Positions 29,781-35,544 of a DNA stretch of 35,544 nucleotides are shown piece after piece. Position 1 is the stretch's first letter. Each line of letters begins with the position of its first letter. Under the pieces are notes generated by a model. It worked only from the letters and a program-made list of their open reading frames with translations, was not told the DNA's origin and did not search any database. Source of the DNA: Plantago elongata (lineage: Eukaryota; Streptophyta; Magnoliopsida; Lamiales; Plantaginaceae); NCBI GenBank assembly GCA_036897095.1, contig JAYMSP010001148.1, forward strand, positions 1 to 35,544. The letters are read 5' to 3'. Both the position numbers and the translations under genes were made by a program.

Positions 29781-30552
29781 CACTCTCGCCATGAAGAATC
29801 TGAACAGGAAGATACTGCAAATTTGTTTCATTGTGTGATGAAGCTGATGACTTGTTTGATGTGAGGAAGGATTTCGATCACATTCTTGTCCTAATGCAAT
29901 AATATAAGGAAGGACAAGAACGATGGATGAAGTCTAGAATTGCTTATAGCAATTATTAGAAGTGGAAGCAATTCCAAGGCACTGAAAATCTGAATGCCAG
30001 TGTTAGAATAAACTTGGCCAGGAAGACTAAGCTTGCTCAAAATCAAACTCAGAAACCTGACAGGTCTCTGAAGCCACCATGAGAAACACCAAGGAACACT
30101 CAAAGAAGGAAAATCGATCTTAAATCTAATGATTCTAGAATTTCTCCTTATGTTCCAAGTAGACAAAAACCTACTCATAAGAGATTCATTCAAACATGGA
30201 TTCCCACAGGAAGAACGTTTAGTGTTGATGGTTCCGTTTCTGAGGTACGAACCTAACTCCCGTTTCCTGTTTTGTGCAGAACACGTCTTAGACTAAAGCT
30301 CAATGGCTATTTGGTAGTGGATGCGGAAAGCACATGACAGGAGACAAAGCAAACTTGGTCGATTATAGAATATGCAATACTGGAGGTTTGTTGGAGGAGA
30401 ATTAAATCCTTTCATAGGATTTGACAACGTCAAATTGGGATCCTTTACAATCTATGACGTATTACATGTTAAAGGTTTGAAATATAATCTTTTTAACATG
30501 AGTCACTTTGCAGATAGGGGATATTCGGTGAAAATCAAATCGAAATTCTGCA
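29781..30552 (+). pseudogene. Remnant of copia gag C terminus and protease
   Basis: 29781-30200 carries scattered gag-like coding (EADDLFDVRKDF-type stretch) with several stops. At about 30300-30360 the usual protease start (W-L-x-D-S-G-C-x-x-H-M-T-G) is recognisable as WLFGSGCGKHMTGDK: the active-site Asp of D-S-G is replaced by Gly. Downstream protease-like coding (FTIYDVLHVKGLKYNLFNMS) runs to the stop near 30557. Not functional. Confidence 0.75.
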
Positions 30553-30652
30553 ATTGATTGACAATGAGTCAAAGCAGACAATCTTGGTTGCTCGGCTGAA
30601 AGGAAGTCTATATGTCGGTGATTGAACATCTGCCACAACTGAAGAATGTCTC

Positions 30653-31357
30653 ATGGTGAGTCAATCAGGTCACACTAAAGAACACTGGTTATGGCACAAG
30701 AGAATGAGTCACTTAAGTTTCAAAACTTTGAACAAACTTGCCAAGAAAGAGTTAGTGGTTAGATTACCTAAAACAACTTTCATGAAGGATGGTGTCTGCT
30801 CTGCTTGTCAATTGAGGAAACAATCTAAAACCTCTTTCAAGTCCAAAACCAAATATTCATATGTTAGACCACTGCAACTATTACACATGGATCTTTTTGA
30901 ATCATATGTAACTAGTTATGCAGGGAAGAAGTATGGTCTGGTTATTGTAGATGACTTAGCTAGATTTACCTAGGTTGTCTTTCTAAAACACAAATCTAAT
31001 GCTAGGGTGGAGATACCAAACTTATTGAACAAACTTGAAGTCATGAAAAATGACAAGGTATCTGCAATCAAAACAGACCATGGTACTGAATTTGTCAACC
31101 AATACATAAAAGAGTTTTGTACCTGCAAAAGTATACAACATCAACTATCTTCTGTAAGAACACCACAACAAAATGGTATTGCTGAAAGGAAGAATAGGAC
31201 TCTTAAAGAAGCTGCAAGGACAATGCTAGTTGGCACTGAAATAAGTGAAATTTATTGGGTTGAAGCTGTAAATACATCATGCTACACTCAGAACATGATA
31301 AACAAACACCATGACAAAACTCCTTATGAGATTTTGGTTGGTAGACCCCCTAAATAA
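30653..31357 (+). pseudogene. Copia GAG-prepol and integrase core, broken by a stop
   Basis: Starts with the integrase zinc-binding (H-H-C-C) region: HWLWHKRMSH ... CSACQLRKQSK. The core follows with the expected catalytic acidic positions: Asp in LHMDLFE, Asp in KTDHGTEF and Glu in QQNGIAERKNRT. A TAG at 30971-30973 interrupts the frame just after VIVDDLARFT; the same frame continues to 31357 without a frameshift. Residues of the D,D,E triad are present, but the protein cannot be made whole. Confidence 0.88.
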
Positions 31358-32062
31358 AACATCTGAAAGTGTTTGGTTGTAGATGTTTTGTCTAAACAAT
31401 GGAAAAGAAGAACAAAGAAGATTGAAGAATCAGTCCATGTGGTATTCTATGAAGGTAGCAAGAAAGTACCCCTTGATGAAGAACTCTCAGATAGGTTTAA
31501 AGAGCTTATGATTAAGGACTCTGAAGTACCCTCAGAAAGGAGAAACTCCATCATTGATATATAGGATAAGTATGACGAAGAAAAGCACGAAGTGTCTAGT
31601 AACAACCAGATGACTATTAGACATGATGAAGAATTTCCTATGAGAATTCCTGAAATGGAAACTGAGAATATTAATCGTAGAGACCTTTCTGAAAATGATC
31701 CTTCTGAAAGTCATGTTCCACATATCTCTCACATTGAACAAGTGTCTGATATTTGATGCACTTCTAGTGTATGAAATATCACAGATTCTGAAGAAATATC
31801 AAGTCATAATCATGGTGATTCGCATTCATATCACGTAGATAATGACCCTACTAGTTCATAACCTATTATGAAATGGATTAGAGATCATCCTGCAAAGGAT
31901 GTAATTGGTCTTATTGATCAAGGTGTTAGAAATAAGAGAGCAATCACTGAAAATGCTGATTCTCCCTTTGGTTATTTTATCTCGAGTATTGAACCTAAGA
32001 TTATTGAAGGTGCATTAAAGGATCAAGACTGGATCTCTGCAATGGAAGAAGAGCTGGATTAA
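31358..32062 (+). pseudogene. Copia integrase C terminus and linker, with internal deletion
   Basis: After the TAA at 31355-31357 the frame shows traces of the GCRCFV-like integrase C-terminal motif (about 31376-31396). It then jumps at once to EESVHVVFYE (31427-31456), which in intact elements lies several tens of residues further on, so a deletion is inferred. Acidic linker coding follows to about 32062 with stops at 31562, 31754 and 31859. Confidence 0.65.
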
Positions 32063-32700
32063 TTTGAGAGAAACAAGGTCTAGAAACTGGTTACATTTGT
32101 AGAAGGAATATCTGTGATTGGAACTAAAAGGGTTTTCAGAAACAAAATGAATGAGTCACGGCTAGGTTGGTTGCCAAGGGTTTTACACAGACTGAAAGCT
32201 TAGATTTTGATGAGTCATATGCACCAGTTGCAAGATTGGATGCAATCAGACTATTTCTAGCCTTTGCAGCTCATAATGACTTTAAAGTTTATCAAATGGA
32301 TGTCAAAAGCTCATTTTTTAATGGTGAACTTGCAGAGGAAGTCTATGTTGATCAACCACCAGGTTTTGAAGTTTTCTCAGAAAGTAGAATGATCTATAAG
32401 TTACATAAAGCTCTATATGACTGGAACATGCTCCAAGAGAATGGTATGACACTTTGGCCAAATACCTTCTGGAAAGTGGTTTAAGAAAGGTGAAGTTGAT
32501 AAAACTTTATTTACCTTAAATCATGAAGGGATACTTTTAGTTCAAGTATATGTTGATAACATTATATTTGGATCTAAAGACAAGCAACTTTGTGATGATT
32601 TTGCAAATCTCATGAAGAGCAAATTGGAGATGAGCATGATGGGAGAATTGAACTATTCCTAGGATTTCAAGTCAAGCAACTCACTGATAGAATATTCATT
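32063..32700 (+). pseudogene. Copia reverse transcriptase with damaged active site
   Basis: RT motifs [21 protein letters not shown], then [15 protein letters not shown] (first catalytic Asp kept), VYVDQPPGF and YKLHKALYD are clear. The frame then shifts. At 32549-32560 the YVDD box reads Y-V-D-N: the last Asp is replaced by Asn (codon 32558-32560). A stop (TAG) near 32659 and further frame damage follow. RT activity would be lost. Confidence 0.85.
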
Positions 32701-32724
32701 AGTCAAACAAAGTATGCAAATGAT

Positions 32725-33510
32725 ATGCTCAACATGTTCAATCGAAAGCCTTCTGAAAAGAATGCTAAGATACCTATGAGCATAAGAACCAAAATGACTT
32801 ATACTGAATCTGACAAGAGTGTTGAAGAACATAAGTATAGGAAATTGATAGGTTCACTACTTTACCTTACAACAAGTAGACCTGATATTCAACATGCAGT
32901 TGGTGTGTGCGCTAGAGTTCTGACAAATTCAGTGCAATCACATTACAACACTGCTATAAAAATATTAAGGTATGTTAAAGGTACTTTAGAGGTTGGATTG
33001 TGGTATCCAAAAGATAGTCGTTTGAGTTTGGTTGGCTATTCATATGATGACTATGTTGTATCTATGCTTGATAGGAAAAGTACCTCAGGAATTTGTCAGT
33101 TTATGGGAACTAGACTTATATCATGGTTTAGCAATAAACAAAACTCAATTGCTACTTCTACCACATAGGCTGAATATATTGATGTTGGGTGTTGTGCATC
33201 ACAAATTTTGTGGATACAATAACAACTCAGAGACTATGGACTCAACGAAGAGAAAACTCCCATTTTCTGTTACAACACAAGTGCTATTGCGATTACTCAG
33301 AATCCTAAGTTTCATGCTAGAACAAAGCACGTTGGTGTTAGACACCACTTCATCAGAGACCATGTTGATAAAGACAATATAGAGATACTCAAGGTTGGCA
33401 TGGAAGACCAACTTGCATATATCTTCACAAAGCCATTACAAGAAAGCAGGTTCTTGAATTTGAAGCATAATCTTGAATTATTGAGCTACCTAAGAACTGA
33501 GAAGTTCTAA
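32725..33510 (+). pseudogene. Copia RNase H region with one nonsense codon and a frame change
   Basis: An open stretch at 32725-33168 carries YRKLIGSLLYLTTSRPDI, the chain to VGYSYDDYV and DRKSTSGICQFMG. TAG at 33166-33168 falls in the usual STAEAEY motif. Continuing in frame and its neighbours gives the end motifs HARTKHVGVRHHFIRDHV and IFTKPL, up to the natural-looking end near 33510. Confidence 0.85.
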
Positions 33511-33696
33511 GGAATATAAGAACAAATATACATAAAGTTGCTAAGTCTCTGGAACGGGCATCTAGTTACTAATGGTATTATTGTACAAGTATGTCCAAGT
33601 ATCTGAAACATATATTCATTTACTAAGGATATAGCTTAATGAAATGCATTTTTTATTTCTGATACTGATACTCAGAAAGGCGTAATATCACTTTGT

Positions 33697-33705
33697 GAAG
33701 GGGAA
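33697..33705 (+). other. Candidate polypurine tract of the copia element
   Basis: gaaggggaa lies about 190 bases after the end of the RNase H coding, where a copia polypurine tract would be expected just before the 3' LTR. Short and unproven. Confidence 0.3.
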
Positions 33706-34210
33706 CATAATAGTACACAAGTATAATTGTCTGAGAGTCAAACTATGTCAAGTTTTATGTGCTTTTACCATTTACATGCTAACACACATAAAACAAGACT
33801 TGAGCTTAGAAAGATAAGTCCAAAGATTTTATCTTCTCACATGATAAGAGTGACTTGTGATTACACCTTGCCGAAAATTCATAATAAGGACACATTAAAA
33901 TTTGTTGATTGACATCATTGCTGAAGAAGCAATGAGAACCATCGATGAAAATTTCACTTCATCTCAACGGATGAGAATAAGCGGTGAGATAAAACTCACT
34001 GTAGCGAAACAGTTATGATCCCACTAGCATTTAATGCAAAACACTACTTGTATCACACCAATGCATTGTACACGGTAACAAATGCATAATGTATGTATGT
34101 ATTTTGTAACTGTTGTAATTCTAATGTTATATATAAAGGATTTGGAGATTAGACAAACATCAAATCCGAAATTTTACACTTGCATCAAAATAACAATTTT
34201 CTCTCTAATT
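33706..34210 (+). repeat. Putative 3' LTR of the copia element, with TATA box
   Basis: Non-coding sequence that follows the candidate polypurine tract. It contains a good TATA box (tatataaa, 34129-34136) followed by a pyrimidine-rich leader, as expected of an LTR promoter. Both ends are guesses because no 5' LTR exists in the window to align with it. Confidence 0.35.
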
Positions 34211-34319
34211 TTCTGCAAACAGTTCATGCAATTCACATGTTCTCTCTAGTTCTTCTGAAAAAGAAGCACTAATCAAGTTCTCTAATCCTCTCGATATTTG
34301 AAACCAATCACTATATAAG

Positions 34320-34914
34320 ATGGCTCCCAAATTTACTTCAAGTTCTAAGGCCTCAACAAAATCTGATGATGCTGAAAAGCAAGCACCAAACCTGGAGATC
34401 TCGAATAATATACTCCAAGGGGATTTCAATCCTGACCATTAGACTTCAAACAATAGGATGCAATATGGTGGTGCTTTCGTGGAGAAACACCTTGAAGTCA
34501 TTATCCCAGAATAAGCGGATAGGACTTCAATCTTGGTTATACTTGAAAAAGCAAACCTTAAAGGATTTCTTTCAGTCCTTCCTAGTGAGACCTCATCACT
34601 GGATGTACTTAAGTTTTACAATAACTCAGAGGTGATCACCAAGGTGATCAACGACTGAAAAAGTGTCCTTCAAGACCAATGTGCAGAACCTGGTCATTGA
34701 CCTTGAAAGTCAAGGTTTCTGCAACATGTTTGGTCTGGTAAATGAAGGAGAGGACTATGAAATGAACCCCAAGGATGAGATTCTACTACAAGGTGCCAAG
34801 GAGACATATAGTGAATTCTTTGATATTTCTGTCTCATACACTCTCTCAACATTTATCTTGGGCACTTACTCAAGCACTGGAATGTGCTGGTATGTATCTT
34901 ACACCAGGCGTTAG
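34320..34914 (+). pseudogene. Broken retroelement-associated ORF (plant transposon-protein type)
   Basis: Opens with ATG at 34320 (MAPKFTSSSKASTKS) downstream of a TATA box at 34129. The frame is interrupted by a TAG at 34439-34441, a TAA near 34513 and a TGA near 34656. It shifts frame near 34660 and continues as NVQNLVIDLESQGF and FGLVNEGEDYEMNP to 34914. The motifs LDVLKFYNNSEV and GLVNEGEDY loosely resemble the plant 'putative transposon protein' domain found in retroelement-derived ORFs. It may be the gag or an extra ORF of a different element, or part of the copia relic. Family assignment is tentative. Confidence 0.4.
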
Positions 34915-35424
34915 ATGGTCTGAAGGGAGAAGCCGACCAAATAAGCCTTGAGAGGTGGATGGCTATATATCTTATGAGAAGCAGTCATGGAATAGCAGGA
35001 AAGCCCTTTTAATTGGGGTAAGTATGTGTTCATGAAATTCAGCAAAGCTCTAAAAAGCTTTGATGTGAAGATTGAGAAAGGCCTCACTGAGCCAAATGGG
35101 ACTGTCATATACGGACCAAAGATATGCTTAATTTTAGAGTCATATGGTCTAAAGCTCAGAACTCTGAGAAGCTTGAGACCAGTGATATTTTGTATAAGTT
35201 CATTGGCTGAAGTGAAAGGTTGTAGGAGAGCCTGAGGTTGCACCCAAGAAGTCAAGAACCAAAAAAAGGACCACAAAGAAACTTAAGGTTTATGAGACTC
35301 CTGCAGAGGCAGTTCCTGTAGAGAGTACTCCAACTCCCTCTCTTTCTATTAAAGTTCCATCTACCATTCCCATCCATGATGATGCGTCCAAGGATGAGGA
35401 AATGCTAAGCAAGAGTAGTGGGAA
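34915..35424 (+). other. Degenerate continuation of the retroelement ORF
   Basis: Coding-like composition persists in broken frames: a stretch near 35030-35230 (MKFSKALKSFDVKIEKGL, then TEPNGTVIYGPKI), followed by a Lys/Thr/Pro-rich segment (TKKLKVYETPAEAVPVES-like, about 35270-35340). No complete gene. Confidence 0.45.
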
Positions 35425-35544
35425 TGTCACGCCCCGAGACCACATCGTGGGTCCCGCTACATTTAATATTCATTTAATAACATATTCACCACTCCGTCCG
35501 TTGGCGTGACCGGCCGTGTGAACATTCCCCAGTCCACACGAAGC
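35425..35544. repeat. Possible edge of another repeat at the window end
   Basis: From tgtcacgccccgagacc at 35425 onward the sequence is abruptly GC-richer and unlike the retroelement coding before it. TGTCACGCCCCGA-type starts recur in plant repeat DNA, and TG would fit an LTR start. The element runs out of the window, so this is a weak call. Confidence 0.25.

Larger units (their letters stand above)
29781..33510 (+). mobile_element. Degenerate Ty1/copia retrotransposon, 5'-truncated
   Basis: Pol domains occur in the order protease - GAG-prepol - integrase - reverse transcriptase - RNase H. Integrase before RT defines Ty1/copia. The reading frame is broken by several in-frame stops (for example TAG at 30971-30973, TAA at 31355-31357, TAG at 33166-33168), by frame changes and by an internal deletion near 31385-31420. 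Catalytic residues of protease and RT are altered. The RNase H signature (DRKSTSGICQFMG) and the motifs after it resemble SIRE/Maximus-type copia elements, but I cannot settle the lineage by eye. No intact gag, 5' LTR or primer site is seen. An inactive relic. Confidence 0.92.

Noticed and set aside
29891..30193. Minus-strand ORF of 100 codons
   Set aside because: Antisense of degenerate copia gag sequence; no independent support.

Overview
This is nuclear DNA from a flowering plant, most likely a eudicot and possibly an asterid. The genes are split by AT-rich, usually GT-AG introns, the proteins match plant-only families or plant subclasses, and the window also holds a Stowaway-type MITE and decayed Ty1/copia retrotransposon remains. 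Species cannot be fixed from the sequence alone.

Layout. (1) About 1-5141, plus strand: the 3' eleven coding exons of a GTG/COLD1-type GPCR-like (Golgi pH regulator family) membrane protein; its 5' part lies outside the window. (2) 6286-7958, plus: a complete two-exon gene for an unrecognised 184-residue protein with two C-terminal membrane segments. (3) 8958-11572, plus: a complete seven-exon Rab7/RABG3 small GTPase (205 aa). (4) 12414-22655, minus: a complete 24-coding-exon P4-ATPase (1103 aa), the ALA2 phospholipid flippase, with a probable 5'-UTR intron reaching back to about 24035. It converges on the Rab gene. (5) 26671-29084, plus: a complete seven-coding-exon gene for an ESP1/CstF64-like 3'-end-processing protein (392 aa) that has the hinge and C-terminal domains but no RRM. 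(6) About 29.7-33.5 kb: a degenerate Ty1/copia retrotransposon (order PR-INT-RT-RH) with stops, an internal deletion and damaged protease and RT active sites. LTR-like promoter sequence follows, then a second broken retroelement ORF (34.3-34.9 kb), and possibly the edge of a further repeat at 35.4 kb.

I rebuilt the exon structure of the five genes by hand, by matching reading frame, splice sites and family alignment. The four complete genes add up to clean frames from ATG to stop. Three introns (one in GTG, two adjacent in ALA2) need GC-AG splicing. One of these GC-AG introns is mostly filled by a MITE. The genes are housekeeping functions: membrane signalling/ion channel, late endosome-vacuole traffic, lipid flipping in the endomembrane system and mRNA 3'-end formation. 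Nothing suggests a gene cluster, operon-like system or defence island. The retroelement-rich right end is the only accessory region. I found no convincing unknown system; the most useful leads are the GC-AG introns, the MITE-filled intron, a hairpin array at 24.76-24.88 kb, a tRNA-like SINE candidate at 8.5 kb and the unrecognised two-TM gene.
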